A stretch of DNA of 64,000 nt from an uncultured Pseudomonadales bacterium (GCA_951813515.1 OX638346.1:3341617-3405616); one strand, 5' to 3'. Positions 53,121 to 63,157 are shown, numbered from the stretch's first letter. A program made the numbers and translations. The notes: generated by a model not told the origin, from the sequence alone.

Positions 53121-54185
53121 ATGACTGAGCGCAATTACACGGTAATGGTCCAGGGGCAAGCCGGTCCCACGTACGACGGGGCCGAGCCGCAATTTTCACT
53201 TGAGCGAGAGGCGCTCGATCCCATCGGCGCCGAGATCGTCGAAGTGCCGGCTGAGAGCGACGACGAGTTTATCGAGGCGGTCAAGGATGAGGCCGACGGA
53301 CTGATCGCCCGCGGGCGCTATCTCAATCGCAACATCATCGGGAGTCTGAACAAGTGCGTGGTCATCGGTCTCGGCAGTGTCGGCGCGGACCCGGTGGACG
53401 TGGATGCGGCGACCGACCACGACATCGTGGTGACCAATGTTCCCGATGTGTTCATCGACGAGGTCGCCGACCACACGATGATGCTGTTGCTCGCGGCGCA
53501 TCGCCGGTTGCTGCTCATGCACCAGATGACCAGGGACGGGCGTTGGCGCGAAGGGCGACCCTATCACGATGACATTCCAAGACTCTGGGGCCGCACGATC
53601 GGCCTCATCTCATTCGGCAATGTCGCGAAGGCGGTTGCGCGGCGCTGCCACGTATTCGGATTGCGCGTCATCGCCTTCGATCCTTTCGTCGGGGAGTTGG
53701 AGATGACGGAGGCCAACGTGGAGCCGGTAACCAGCCTGTTCGAACTCCTCGAGCGGTCCGACTTCGTGTCGATGCACGCCCCGCACAATGGGGATACCGA
53801 TCACATGTTGTCGGATGCGCACTTCGCCCGCATGAAGAACTCTGCGCTCTTCATCAACAATGGACGCGGCAAGACCGTGGATGAAGAAGCGATGATCCGC
53901 GCCCTTGAGTCGAAGGAGATTGCTGGGGCGGGGCTCGACGTGTTCGAACAGGAGCCGGTGTCGACCAACAACCCGCTGCTGCACATGGACAACGTGACCT
54001 GTACGCCCCACATGGCGTCGGCGTCGGCCCGCATGGGTCCAGAGACGCGACGTCGGCTCGGCAGGGAACTGGCCACGGTGCTCCAGGGCCTCTGGCCTCG
54101 CAGCGCGGTGAACCCCTCGGTGTTGCCGAGGACGAAGCTGCGGCGCTGGCAGCCGTATCCGCAGGCGCGGGGACCCAACCGCTGA
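53121..54185 (+). CDS. D-isomer-specific 2-hydroxyacid dehydrogenase (CtBP-like)
   Basis: A 354-residue NAD-binding dehydrogenase: LWGRTIGLISFGNVAKAVAR (nucleotide fold with FG in place of GxG), SDFVSMHAPHNGDTDHMLSD, LFINNGRGKTVDEEAM and GAGLDVFEQEP (catalytic Glu), TPHMASAS (His). It would reduce or oxidise a 2-hydroxy acid. The ATG at 53121 is the sensible start. It follows the Lrp gene and may belong to the same pathway. Confidence 0.88.
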   Translation: MTERNYTVMVQGQAGPTYDGAEPQFSLEREALDPIGAEIVEVPAESDDEFIEAVKDEADGLIARGRYLNRNIIGSLNKCVVIGLGSVGADPVDVDAATDHDIVVTNVPDVFIDEVADHTMMLLLAAHRRLLLMHQMTRDGRWREGRPYHDDIPRLWGRTIGLISFGNVAKAVARRCHVFGLRVIAFDPFVGELEMTEANVEPVTSLFELLERSDFVSMHAPHNGDTDHMLSDAHFARMKNSALFINNGRGKTVDEEAMIRALESKEIAGAGLDVFEQEPVSTNNPLLHMDNVTCTPHMASASARMGPETRRRLGRELATVLQGLWPRSAVNPSVLPRTKLRRWQPYPQARGPNR

Positions 54186-54246
54186 TCTGACCGGTCCACA
54201 ACCTGCCGGAATATCGGAGCCTCGCGCCCCTGCGGGTGTTGCGTTA

Positions 54247-54262
54247 CTGTGGTTGCATACAG
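54247..54262 (+). promoter_or_regulatory. LexA (SOS) box of dinB
   Basis: CTGT-GGTTGCAT-ACAG matches the gammaproteobacterial LexA operator pattern CTGT-N8-ACAG exactly and lies 12 bases before the dinB start codon. Confidence 0.85.
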
Positions 54263-54274
54263 TATTTTGTCTCC

Positions 54275-55504
54275 ATGCTTGGATGGCCGGCAATCGTGGC
54301 GCACGCCGACATGGACGCGTTCTATGCCGCCGTGGAGCAGATGGACGATCCGGGCCTGCGCGGACGACCCGTGCTTGTGGGCCCGAAGAGCGCTCGGGGC
54401 GTCGTGCTGACGGCAAGCTACGAAGCGCGTCGCTATGGCGTGGGCAGCGCCATGCCGATGGCACAGGCGACGCGCCGCTGTCCCGAAGCTGTCATCGTCG
54501 AGCCGCGGTTCGAGCGTTACCAGGAGCTGTCGGCAGAGACGATGCGTGTCCTGGGCGATTTCTCACCCCGGTTAGAAGCACTGTCCCTGGACGAGGCTTT
54601 CCTCGACATGACCGGTGCCGAGGCGATATTCGGCGGACCCGAGGAGATGGGTCGTCAGATCAAGCGGAAGGTGTTCGAAGCGACGGGACTGCGAATATCC
54701 GTCGGTCTGTCCGCCACCAAGTACGTCGCCAAGGTCGCGAGCGACTACGACAAGCCGGATGGCCTCACGGTGGTGCCGCCGGACCAGGCGCATGCGTGGT
54801 TGGCGGCGCTCCCGGTCACGAAACTATGGGGCGTCGGAAAGAAGGCCGCGCCGCGCCTTCAGGCACTCGGGTACTACGCGATAGGAGATATCGCAAGGGC
54901 TGACGTTCGACTGCTGCGGCGGCAGTTCGGTAGCGCGGGGAGCCGCCTCCACGACCTGGCGCATGCGCGGGACCCGCGCCAAGTGCTGCGCGCCAGGGCG
55001 GCGAAGAGCATCGGTTCGGATCGGACGCTGCGCGCGGACGTGTCCCGGCGCGAAGATATCGAACTACACCTACGCCGCGCGGCGGACCGCATCGCCCGCC
55101 GTGTCAGATCGAAGGGGTATGTCGCTGGCGGCGTGCGCGTGCGCCTCAAGACGAGCGGTTTCGAGCTGTTGGCGCGCCAGCGGTCACTCGCCGGACCGGT
55201 CGATCTTGCTTCCGAGTTCTTCGCCGTCGGCAGGCGGCTGCTAGACGAGTTCGACCATCCGGGTCCGTTTCGACTGGTGGGGATGACGGCGTTCGATCTC
55301 GACTGGCGTCGCGGACCGAGACAGCTCGACCTGTTCGAAAACGCGGCGCGGCGAAACCTGGAGACGACCATCGATGGCCTGGTCGACCGCTTTGGCCGGA
55401 ATGCGGTCATGCGGGCGCGGGACCTTAGCCATCCGGGTACGGTCGGGGAGGGGGCGAATCTCGACTTCCTGGACACCGCGGAGGTGCCGGCGTCCGCAGT
55501 CTGA
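54275..55504 (+). CDS. dinB: DNA polymerase IV
   Basis: A 409-residue Y-family polymerase: HADMDAFYAAVEQ (Asp12), ASYEARRYGVGSAMPM, and SLDEAFLD with Asp106 and Glu107. The little-finger domain and the clamp-binding motif QLDLF are present near the C terminus. It bypasses lesions at the cost of fidelity. The ATG at 54275 is preceded by a LexA box, so it is SOS-controlled. Confidence 0.95.
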   Translation: MLGWPAIVAHADMDAFYAAVEQMDDPGLRGRPVLVGPKSARGVVLTASYEARRYGVGSAMPMAQATRRCPEAVIVEPRFERYQELSAETMRVLGDFSPRLEALSLDEAFLDMTGAEAIFGGPEEMGRQIKRKVFEATGLRISVGLSATKYVAKVASDYDKPDGLTVVPPDQAHAWLAALPVTKLWGVGKKAAPRLQALGYYAIGDIARADVRLLRRQFGSAGSRLHDLAHARDPRQVLRARAAKSIGSDRTLRADVSRREDIELHLRRAADRIARRVRSKGYVAGGVRVRLKTSGFELLARQRSLAGPVDLASEFFAVGRRLLDEFDHPGPFRLVGMTAFDLDWRRGPRQLDLFENAARRNLETTIDGLVDRFGRNAVMRARDLSHPGTVGEGANLDFLDTAEVPASAV

Positions 55505-55507
55505 AAT

Positions 55508-56752
55508 CTAGTTCCTGATCGCCCGTGCTGCGGGACGACCGGTCACGCCGCCGACCATGTCCCTGCCGTCGCGGCTCGGTGGTTTACTCGGCTTGCCGCG
55601 TGCCGCGAAGTTGTAGGGCTCGGTGTCGATTTCCTCAAGCTGGATTTCGCCGCGCAGCACGGCCGCCTTCCAGGCGTCCTGCTCAGGATGACGTTTCTGG
55701 AACTGCGGCATCACTTTTTTGGCGAAAAGTTCAAGACTTGCACATATATCTTGATGTGAATTCTTGCCCGCCTGGTTCAGCAGAATGACCTGGTCGACGT
55801 GCGCCTTCTCCAGTTCGCGCAGGCGTTCGGCTATGGTCTCCGGCGAACCGATCAGTTCGCTGCCCGAGCGCTTCTTTCCGGCGGGGGTCTGTTTCCACTC
55901 CTGGTAGCGCTCCCAGAAGTTGACGCCGCCGGGTTCGAACGGCCCTTCCTTGTTGTAGAGCTGCAGGGCGAACTGGAAGAAGGTCCAGCCGTCCGCCTTT
56001 TCCCAGGCCTCGTCGTCGGTTTCCGCGCACATGAAGCCGGAGACGACCGCGATGTTGGGATTCGCCTGGTATTCGCAGAGTTTCTCCTGGTCGTGCACGT
56101 AGGTGTTGTAGTACGCGTGCACCCAGGCTTTCGCGGCGTCGAGGCTGACGAACTTGAAACACAGGCAACCCATGCCGCGGTGCGCGGCATAGCGGATGGT
56201 GTCGAGTTGAGAGCAGGCCACCCATAGCGGCGGATGCGGTTTCTGCAGTGGCTTCGGCACCACCGCGCGATGCGGGAAATGAAAGAACTCGCCCTCGTAC
56301 TCCCAGCCGTGGTTCCAGAACATGGGCAGGGTGCAGCGCACGGCGTCTTCCCAGACGAGGCGCTTGTCGCGAAAGCGCAGGTTGAACGGGTGCAGTTCGG
56401 TGACGGACGAGCCTTCGCCGAGCCCGAGCTCGACGCGCCCGTCGGAAATGAGGTCCAGGGTCGCGATCCTTTCGGCGACGCGGGCCGGATGATTGGTGGT
56501 GAGCTGCACGATGCCGTGGCCGAGACGGATATTGCGCGTGCGCTGGCTGGCGGCGGCGAGAAATACCTCCGGCGCGGAAGAGTGGGAGTACTCCTCGAGG
56601 AAGTGGTGCTCGACTTCCCAGGCGTAATCGAAGCCCAGCCCATCGGCCAGTTCGATCTGTTTCAGGGACTCCTTGAACAGTCGGTGCTCGCTGTCTTCCT
56701 GCCAGTCCCGGGGCAACTGGTGTTCGTAGAAGATGCCGAACTTCACGCGCAT
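55508..56752 (-). CDS. Luciferase-like flavin-dependent monooxygenase
   Basis: A 414-residue luciferase-like protein starting MRVKFGIFYEHQLPRDW, with EVEHHFLEEYSHSSAPEVFLAA, RNIRLGHGIVQLTTNHPARV and GRVELGLGEGSS, as in the alkanal monooxygenase-like branch. Substrate unknown. The start at 56752 gives the family N terminus; an extended frame reaches 56845. It is convergent to dinB. Confidence 0.86.
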   Translation of the reverse strand: MRVKFGIFYEHQLPRDWQEDSEHRLFKESLKQIELADGLGFDYAWEVEHHFLEEYSHSSAPEVFLAAASQRTRNIRLGHGIVQLTTNHPARVAERIATLDLISDGRVELGLGEGSSVTELHPFNLRFRDKRLVWEDAVRCTLPMFWNHGWEYEGEFFHFPHRAVVPKPLQKPHPPLWVACSQLDTIRYAAHRGMGCLCFKFVSLDAAKAWVHAYYNTYVHDQEKLCEYQANPNIAVVSGFMCAETDDEAWEKADGWTFFQFALQLYNKEGPFEPGGVNFWERYQEWKQTPAGKKRSGSELIGSPETIAERLRELEKAHVDQVILLNQAGKNSHQDICASLELFAKKVMPQFQKRHPEQDAWKAAVLRGEIQLEEIDTEPYNFAARGKPSKPPSRDGRDMVGGVTGRPAARAIRN

Positions 56753-56990
56753 TTCTCCGCTGCGGAAGCCGTCATGTTGGCAGTCCGGCACCGCGACTGC
56801 AACGCCGTCGGCGCTACGTGCCTGTGTATAACCAACGCAAGGCATTGTGCGGATTGAAGTATTTGTGTGCTAGGCTCGCCGGTCCGTTTGGGGGAAACGG
56901 TCGGCGGCGCGTCCATCTGGCTCGCGGCCGCTGATCGTTGACGCAAGTGATCCTTGGTCACCGCGCCCGGCGCGGATTGGGGATTGGACA

Positions 56991-59900
56991 GTGATTTGCA
57001 GCGGACAGTGCGCTCACGGCGCAACGAAGACAGGAGTCGCCCGCAGGGGATTTGCCCGTTGGATGGCGGCTGTCCTGTTGCTGGCGCTGGGCGGTTTCGC
57101 TGCCGAAACTGCGTGGGCGCAGGGTGGTCCTACCGTGACGGCCGTGGATTTCGTTACCACAGCGGGCCCCGACGACACCCACAAGTACAAGGTTGGTGAT
57201 GCCATTGAAGTTGATGTCACCTACAGCGAGGCCGTCTATGTATGGCCGGACGGAGACGGCGTCGAACTAAAACTGATCCTCGATATCGGTCAGCACAACC
57301 GCGAGGCGACGTTCATCGACGGCAGCGGCAGTAGTGACTTCAAGTTGCACTTTCGCTACACGGTGATACATGGCGACTACGATGAAGATGGGATCAGCAT
57401 TGCGAACCTTGCTGACTCCTTGGTAGGTGGAACAATTGAGAGTGGCTCCAGCATTCCCGCAGGCCGCGGCTTCGCTGCTCAAGGTGCCAATCCGCGGCAA
57501 AAGGTGGACGGCATCAAGCCGAGGGTGACGAGGGGTGGTGTGGATATCACGTCCGAGCCCGAATCGGACAGCGACCACGAATACGGTCTGGCCGAAGATA
57601 TCCTGGTCTCTGTCACGTTCGATGAAGTCGTGCATGTAGATGAAACGGTCAGCGAGCTGGTGCTGGTGCTCTCCATCGGCCAGCATTCGCGCAGGGCGAC
57701 GTTCGTCGGCGGCAGCGGCAGCGCGATATTGAGATTCAGCTACACGGTGCAGCGTGGCGATGAGGACGATGACGGTATCAGCATAGGACCTGGGCTAAGA
57801 GCACTACAGGGTGCCGCCGTTACTGACTTCGCGGGGAACCCGGTGGATCGTGCATTCGATGGCGTTCCGGCGGTTGATGGCCGACACAAGGTAGATGGCG
57901 TCAATCCAGTGCTGGACGCCGTCGATATCGTCACACCTGATCCCCACGATGGAGTCTACAGTCTGAACGAAGAGATCAGGGTCACGGTCAACTTTGGTGA
58001 GGAAGTGCATGTCACCGAAGTTGACGGGGACAATCTGGAACTGATCCTCTCCATCGGCCAGCACTCGCGCTCCGCGAGGTTGGCCGACGGCAGCGGTACC
58101 ACGACGCTGACGTTCAGCTATGTCGTGCAGGCGAACGACAAGGACGACGACGGCATCACTATCGGTCCCACGGCCCTCCAGGGGGGCCTTATCCAGGACT
58201 CGGCGGGGAACCCTGCAGACCGCACGTTTGCGGGGGTGGGGGCCCCCAACGATCACAAGGTGGACGGCGTCAAGCCGTCGCTGAAGGCGATGCAAATCGT
58301 GGAGCCTGCCGGCCACGACGGCGTATACGGCCTGAACCAGAAGATCATGGTGGATGTCGCCTTTAACGAGGAGGTGCATGTAGACGAGACGGAGAGCGAA
58401 CTGGTGCTGGTGCTTGCCATCGGCCAGCATTCACGCCAGGCGACATTCGTCGAGGGCAGCGGCACCGGCACGCTCAAGTTCAGCTACGTCGTGCAGTCGG
58501 ACGACAAGGACGATGATGGCATCAGCATCGGCCCAGGCATTGATGCTAACGAGGGCTCACTGACGGGAGCCAGGGTGCATGACAAGGCGGGGAACGTCGT
58601 GGATCGCACGTTCGCGGGCGTGGGTGCCCAAGATCGACACAAGGTGGACGGTATGATCGTTTCGCAGGCGGCGGTCCGGATCGTTTCGACACCGGCTGCC
58701 AGCGGCACCTACGGCCTGAGCGAAGAGATCAGGGTACAGGTTAACTTTGGCGCGGTAGTGCACGTTACGGGAACCGTGACCCTGGCACTCGACATCGGCG
58801 CGAACGAGCGCGAGGCGTCATATGCAGGTGGCAGCGGAACCGACACGCTGGAGTTCCAATACGTAGTGCGGTCGAACGACAAGGACGACGACGGCATCAG
58901 CATCGGCTCGGACGCCCTTGACGGGGGCACGATCGAGGACGGTGACGGAGATGCAGTGAACCGCGCCATTACGCGCCTCGCACCCGACAGCAGCCACAAG
59001 GTCGACGGGACCAGTGCGTCGTTATCGGGGGTCCGTATCGTGTCTACTCCGGACTCCGGCAACACCTACGGGCTCGGCGAAGAGATCAGGGTGGCGGTCG
59101 ACTTTGGCAAGGTGGTGCACGTCACGGACCCGGGACAGGATCCGACGCTGCTCATATCCATCGGAGAGAACCTCCGCACCGCGACCCTCGCCAGCGGTAG
59201 CGGCACCGACACGCTGACATTCCGATACGTGGTGCAGTCGGACGACCAGGATGACGACGGCATCAGTGTCGGCGCCAATGCCCTGCAGGGGGGCGGCATC
59301 GAGGATGCGGCGGGGAACGAGATAGTGCGTACATTCGCGGGTCTCGCGGCCGACGGTCGTCACAGGGTGGACGGAATAGCTCCGGTGTTGGACCGGGTGC
59401 GCATCGTTTCGCCTCCGGGTCACGACGGGACCTACGACGTGAACGAGGAAATCACGATTGTGGTCGAATTTGGCGAGGAGGTGCATGTCAAGGGAGAGGT
59501 GACAGTCGATATCACCATAGGCGAGCACACCCGCAAGGCCACATTCGTCAGCGGCAGCGGGACCGACGCGCTGACGTTCCGCTACGTGGTGCAGGCGGAC
59601 GACTACGACGACGACGGCATCAGCATCCCGGCCAACTGCCTGAAGGGGGAAGTGCGGGACGTGGCGGGGAACCCCGTGGACGTCACCTACCGCGGCCGGG
59701 CGAGCGACAGCGGGCACAAGGTGGATGGCCTGAACACGGCGCGGCTGGTTGTCCGGATCGTTCCACCTCGAGACCACGACGGCGTGTACGGCCTGAATGA
59801 GGAGATCCGGGTGGTGGTCGACTTCCCTGCGGAGGTACACGTCACCGGAGGCCCCACCCTGACCCTTTCTATCGGTGAACACTCGCGCGAGGCGACACTG

Positions 59901-62879
59901 GCCGACGGCAGCGGAACCAAGCGCTTGACGTTTAGCTACCTGGTGCAGTCGGACGACCAGGACGACGACGGCATCAGCATCGGGCCGAACTCGCTGCGGG
60001 GAGGCGTCATCGAAAGTGCGGAGGGGAACGGGGTGGCCCGCATATTCGCGGGGCTCCCGGCCGACATCGAACACAGGGTGGACGGTGTGAGCCCGTCGCT
60101 GACCCGGGTCCGGTTCCTGCCGCCGGCCAGCCACGACGGGATATATGGTCTGAACGAAGAGATCCGGGTCGAGGTTGACTTCGGAGAAGAAGTGCACATC
60201 ACAGGACAGGTATCCCTCGTGCTCTCCATCGGTGAATACCTGCGTGTCGCGGCCCCGGTCAGCGGCAGCGGGACTGACAAGCTCACGTTCCGCTACGTGG
60301 TGCAGTCGGGCGATTCCGACGACGACGGCATCAGCATCGGCCCGAATGCCCTGCGGGGGACCAGCATCGAGGATGCGGCGGGCAACGCGGTGGTGCTTGC
60401 GTTCGATGGCCTTTCGGCTGATCGTGACCACAAGGTGGATGGGCTCAGCCCGGTGCTGGCGCGAGTCGAGATCATCGCGCCGGTTGGCCACGACGGGACC
60501 TACAGCCGGGACGAAGCGATCACGGTGGAGGTTGAGTTCGGCGAGGACGTGCACGTCACGGGCGGGGAAACGGAGCTGTCGATCATGCTTTCGATCGGTC
60601 AACGTCTGCGCGCGGCAATGTTCATTGAAGGCAGCGGCACGGAGATTCTGACCTTCCGCTACGTGGTGCAGGCCGGGGATTCTGACGACGACGGCATCAG
60701 CATCGGGCCCAACGCACTGCAGGGGGGAACGATCGAGGATACCGCCGGCAACGCCGTCGTGCGCACCTTCAATGGACTGCCTGCCGACATTCAGCACACA
60801 GTGAAGGCCGTCGCGGCCGTCGTCGCCAGAGTCGATGAGGTGATCTTCAAATCCAGTGCGGGATCGAACGATACCTACACGACGGATGACGATGTCCTGC
60901 TCGATGTCGTATTCAACGTGCCCGTATACGTCACCGGAGAGGCCCCGATCCTCAAACTGTCGATTGGCTCGGTGTTGAAGGATGCGCTGTTCCAGGAGGG
61001 AAGCGGCACCCCGACACTAGGGTTCCTGTACACAGTAGAGCCTGGCGACACCGACGACGACGGCATCAGCATCGGCCCCAACGCCTTGATTGGCACTTTC
61101 GAGGACGGCGGCGGGAACGCGGTGGACCTGACCCTTCCTGCGTTGGGAGCGCAGGGGAAACACAGGGTCAGCGCCGAACTGATGCTCTACCCGCTTTCGC
61201 TCACGTTGCTGGTGGGGCAATGGAGAGTCGTCAACCTGGCAGATCTGCTTGGGGACTTGCAGGTTGACTATGCCGGTCGATTCGAAGCGACTTCCGATGA
61301 CTCCAGCATCGCGACGGCAGAGATCTCGGGCAACATGTTGACGATTACTTCAGTGGCAGAAGGGGCTGCGACGATTACTGCCAAGGCGGTGGATGCAGCG
61401 ATCTACCTGGTTTTCGGAGTGTCGGTGGAGACCAGTCTGGAGGAGACCGAGGTGCTGGAAGGGGCGTTGGCTGCGGTAGGCCGGGGCGTCATCGCGAGCG
61501 CTGCCAGCACCATCGGTGGGCGGCTGGAATCGAGCGATACGGACTCAATGGACGTTTGGGGCGGGCGGGGCCTTGCTCCCGTGTCCGAGGTCACCCAGCC
61601 GCAGTGGTCCGCCTTCGACCGCATCGATCGCCTGGGAAGCGCGTTCGACGATGGGCGGTGGGGTCACGACGATCCGTACCTGCGGAAATCCACGGGCTAC
61701 ACGCTGGCGCAGTGGCTTCGGGGTGCACGGTTCGAGATGCCTTTCGGAGGATTCGGCAACCCGATCAATTCCTGGTCCGTGTGGGGCGCGGGAGATTGGC
61801 ACGCGTTCGAGGGCGAACCGGAGAGTGGCCTGTACAACGGCTCGCTGACTTCCATATACCTGGGCGTCGACGCCAAGGGCAATGGATGGATCAGTGGCGC
61901 GGCCTTCTCCCATGCGATAGCTGACGCTTCCTACGAGTTCGGCGGGGACTTCAGAGGCGAAGGCCGCCTCGAGACGGAACTGAACGTGATCCACCCCTAC
62001 GTCCAGTGGGCGTTCCGCGAGCGCGGGAAAATGTGGGCGATCTTAGGATTCGGTGCGGGCGAGGCGACTGCGGAACGCGAAGGCCAGGAGGCCTCAAATG
62101 CATCCAGCGACCTTTCGATGCTCATGGGTCTGAGTGGAATCCGCTATGACTTCGGTCCGATCGTCGGATTCGATTTCGCCGTCCGGGGCGATGCGGGATT
62201 TGCCCGGCTGGAGACGGACGAGGGGCCGCGGGCGATAGAAGGGATGATGGTGAATGTGCAGCGGCTGCGCATGGGTGTGGAGGCCTCGCTACCGATGGCG
62301 TTTGCAGGAGTTCCGGTGTCGCCGTTCATCGACGTGGCTGGTCGTTACGACGGTGGAGACGGCGCGACGGGCGGCGGGGTGGAACTGGCGGGCGGCTTCC
62401 GCTATCGGGGTCCGATGGTCGGCTTCGAGGTGAAGGGCCGCGCGCTGGCAATGCACTCCGACGAGAGTTACTCGGAGCACGGTGTGAAAGCCACGTTGGC
62501 CTTGGGTCCGGACGGGAGGAGGGGCTTCCGGCTCTTGCTTTCGCCGAAGTGGGGCGGCACTGCGGAGGCAATGGACATCTTCACGTACCGCGGACATCCG
62601 TTCGCGGGTGCGCTTCGCCGCGAGAATCGGGGTTGGGGACTGGGTACCCGCATGAGCTATGGCTTCGACATGCGGCGCAGACCGGGCACGATCGTGCCGT
62701 ACTGGGAGCTGGATCTTTCGCGCGACGCCTACCGCCAAGCACGCCTGGGCGTGAGCTATGAATTGGCGAGCGCCTTCATGGGAATGCCGCATCGCCTGGA
62801 GATTTCCGGCGAAAGCACGGAAAGCGAGCAACACGGCAGCATCATGCGGTTCCTGCTGTCGGGTCAGGCGCACTTCTAG
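56991..62879 (+). CDS. Giant repeat protein with C-terminal autotransporter barrel
   Basis: A 1962-residue exported protein. A long n-region with ARRGFARW leads to the hydrophobic core MAAVLLLALGGFAAETAWA; start GTG 56991 (GGGGATTGGACA upstream) or ATG 57063. Residues about 46-1395 hold eleven repeats of some 120 residues, each with a V-x-I start, EEVHV, LSIG..SR.A, GSGT, RYVVQ, DDDGISIG and AGN, closing with HKVDG. A Big2-like module follows (SIATAEISGNMLTITSVAEG). About residues 1490-1962 form an autotransporter-type beta-barrel ending in Phe (SGQAHF). The Asp clusters look calcium-binding. Surface adhesin or matrix protein is an inference. Confidence 0.85.
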   Translation: MICSGQCAHGATKTGVARRGFARWMAAVLLLALGGFAAETAWAQGGPTVTAVDFVTTAGPDDTHKYKVGDAIEVDVTYSEAVYVWPDGDGVELKLILDIGQHNREATFIDGSGSSDFKLHFRYTVIHGDYDEDGISIANLADSLVGGTIESGSSIPAGRGFAAQGANPRQKVDGIKPRVTRGGVDITSEPESDSDHEYGLAEDILVSVTFDEVVHVDETVSELVLVLSIGQHSRRATFVGGSGSAILRFSYTVQRGDEDDDGISIGPGLRALQGAAVTDFAGNPVDRAFDGVPAVDGRHKVDGVNPVLDAVDIVTPDPHDGVYSLNEEIRVTVNFGEEVHVTEVDGDNLELILSIGQHSRSARLADGSGTTTLTFSYVVQANDKDDDGITIGPTALQGGLIQDSAGNPADRTFAGVGAPNDHKVDGVKPSLKAMQIVEPAGHDGVYGLNQKIMVDVAFNEEVHVDETESELVLVLAIGQHSRQATFVEGSGTGTLKFSYVVQSDDKDDDGISIGPGIDANEGSLTGARVHDKAGNVVDRTFAGVGAQDRHKVDGMIVSQAAVRIVSTPAASGTYGLSEEIRVQVNFGAVVHVTGTVTLALDIGANEREASYAGGSGTDTLEFQYVVRSNDKDDDGISIGSDALDGGTIEDGDGDAVNRAITRLAPDSSHKVDGTSASLSGVRIVSTPDSGNTYGLGEEIRVAVDFGKVVHVTDPGQDPTLLISIGENLRTATLASGSGTDTLTFRYVVQSDDQDDDGISVGANALQGGGIEDAAGNEIVRTFAGLAADGRHRVDGIAPVLDRVRIVSPPGHDGTYDVNEEITIVVEFGEEVHVKGEVTVDITIGEHTRKATFVSGSGTDALTFRYVVQADDYDDDGISIPANCLKGEVRDVAGNPVDVTYRGRASDSGHKVDGLNTARLVVRIVPPRDHDGVYGLNEEIRVVVDFPAEVHVTGGPTLTLSIGEHSREATLADGSGTKRLTFSYLVQSDDQDDDGISIGPNSLRGGVIESAEGNGVARIFAGLPADIEHRVDGVSPSLTRVRFLPPASHDGIYGLNEEIRVEVDFGEEVHITGQVSLVLSIGEYLRVAAPVSGSGTDKLTFRYVVQSGDSDDDGISIGPNALRGTSIEDAAGNAVVLAFDGLSADRDHKVDGLSPVLARVEIIAPVGHDGTYSRDEAITVEVEFGEDVHVTGGETELSIMLSIGQRLRAAMFIEGSGTEILTFRYVVQAGDSDDDGISIGPNALQGGTIEDTAGNAVVRTFNGLPADIQHTVKAVAAVVARVDEVIFKSSAGSNDTYTTDDDVLLDVVFNVPVYVTGEAPILKLSIGSVLKDALFQEGSGTPTLGFLYTVEPGDTDDDGISIGPNALIGTFEDGGGNAVDLTLPALGAQGKHRVSAELMLYPLSLTLLVGQWRVVNLADLLGDLQVDYAGRFEATSDDSSIATAEISGNMLTITSVAEGAATITAKAVDAAIYLVFGVSVETSLEETEVLEGALAAVGRGVIASAASTIGGRLESSDTDSMDVWGGRGLAPVSEVTQPQWSAFDRIDRLGSAFDDGRWGHDDPYLRKSTGYTLAQWLRGARFEMPFGGFGNPINSWSVWGAGDWHAFEGEPESGLYNGSLTSIYLGVDAKGNGWISGAAFSHAIADASYEFGGDFRGEGRLETELNVIHPYVQWAFRERGKMWAILGFGAGEATAEREGQEASNASSDLSMLMGLSGIRYDFGPIVGFDFAVRGDAGFARLETDEGPRAIEGMMVNVQRLRMGVEASLPMAFAGVPVSPFIDVAGRYDGGDGATGGGVELAGGFRYRGPMVGFEVKGRALAMHSDESYSEHGVKATLALGPDGRRGFRLLLSPKWGGTAEAMDIFTYRGHPFAGALRRENRGWGLGTRMSYGFDMRRRPGTIVPYWELDLSRDAYRQARLGVSYELASAFMGMPHRLEISGESTESEQHGSIMRFLLSGQAHF
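57126..61180 (+). repeat. Eleven in-frame repeats of the passenger region
   Basis: Each unit is about 350-390 bases. Base-level similarity is highest around the segment that encodes DDDGISIG and GSGT, so the array may recombine. Units 6 to 10 are the most alike; units 1 and 11 have drifted most (unit 1 GDYDEDGISI, unit 11 TDDDGISIGPNALIG). Confidence 0.85.
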
Positions 62880-63035
62880 CGCGCCCTGAGTACGCCGCCG
62901 GGAAAGCCCAGCTTAGCCCGCATATATCACCAAGGCGCTTGTCGAGTCAGCAAAGGTCATCGTATTTCAATAAGTTACGTTCTATTTTCGACGTTCGTGC
63001 CGTAAACAGACTGCGCTGCCGCGCCCTCGCTTGTC

Positions 63036-63118
63036 TTTTGCCCGCGTGGGCGCACGTGCTTGCTGCACCATAAGCGATGGCTATGCTTCCGCTCGCGAGC
63101 ACGCCCACGCGGGCAAAA
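63036..63118. repeat. Long inverted repeat (palindrome with 49-base spacer)
   Basis: The 17-base arm TTTTGCCCGCGTGGGCG (63036-63052) is matched perfectly by its inverted complement at 63102-63118. The spacer may extend the stem with GTGCT/AGCAC on one side. Between two convergent genes, so it may end transcription from both sides (A-rich or T-rich arm ends). It could also be a REP-like element. Confidence 0.7.
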
Positions 63119-63157
63119 TCCTGCGCGATCATCGCGGCCCTTGGTGACATATGCGGG

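Noticed and set aside
56846..56990. Possible riboswitch before the autotransporter gene
   Set aside because: A short stem (CCGTTT/AAACGG) is present, but no known riboswitch core could be matched.
59022..60797. Minus-strand open frame of about 590 codons with internal repeats
   Set aside because: Mirror of the autotransporter repeat region; its repeats only reflect the coding repeats on the plus strand.
57126..61180. Regular repeats as a possible CRISPR array
   Set aside because: Units are about 360 bases, in frame and coding; no short identical repeats with unique spacers.
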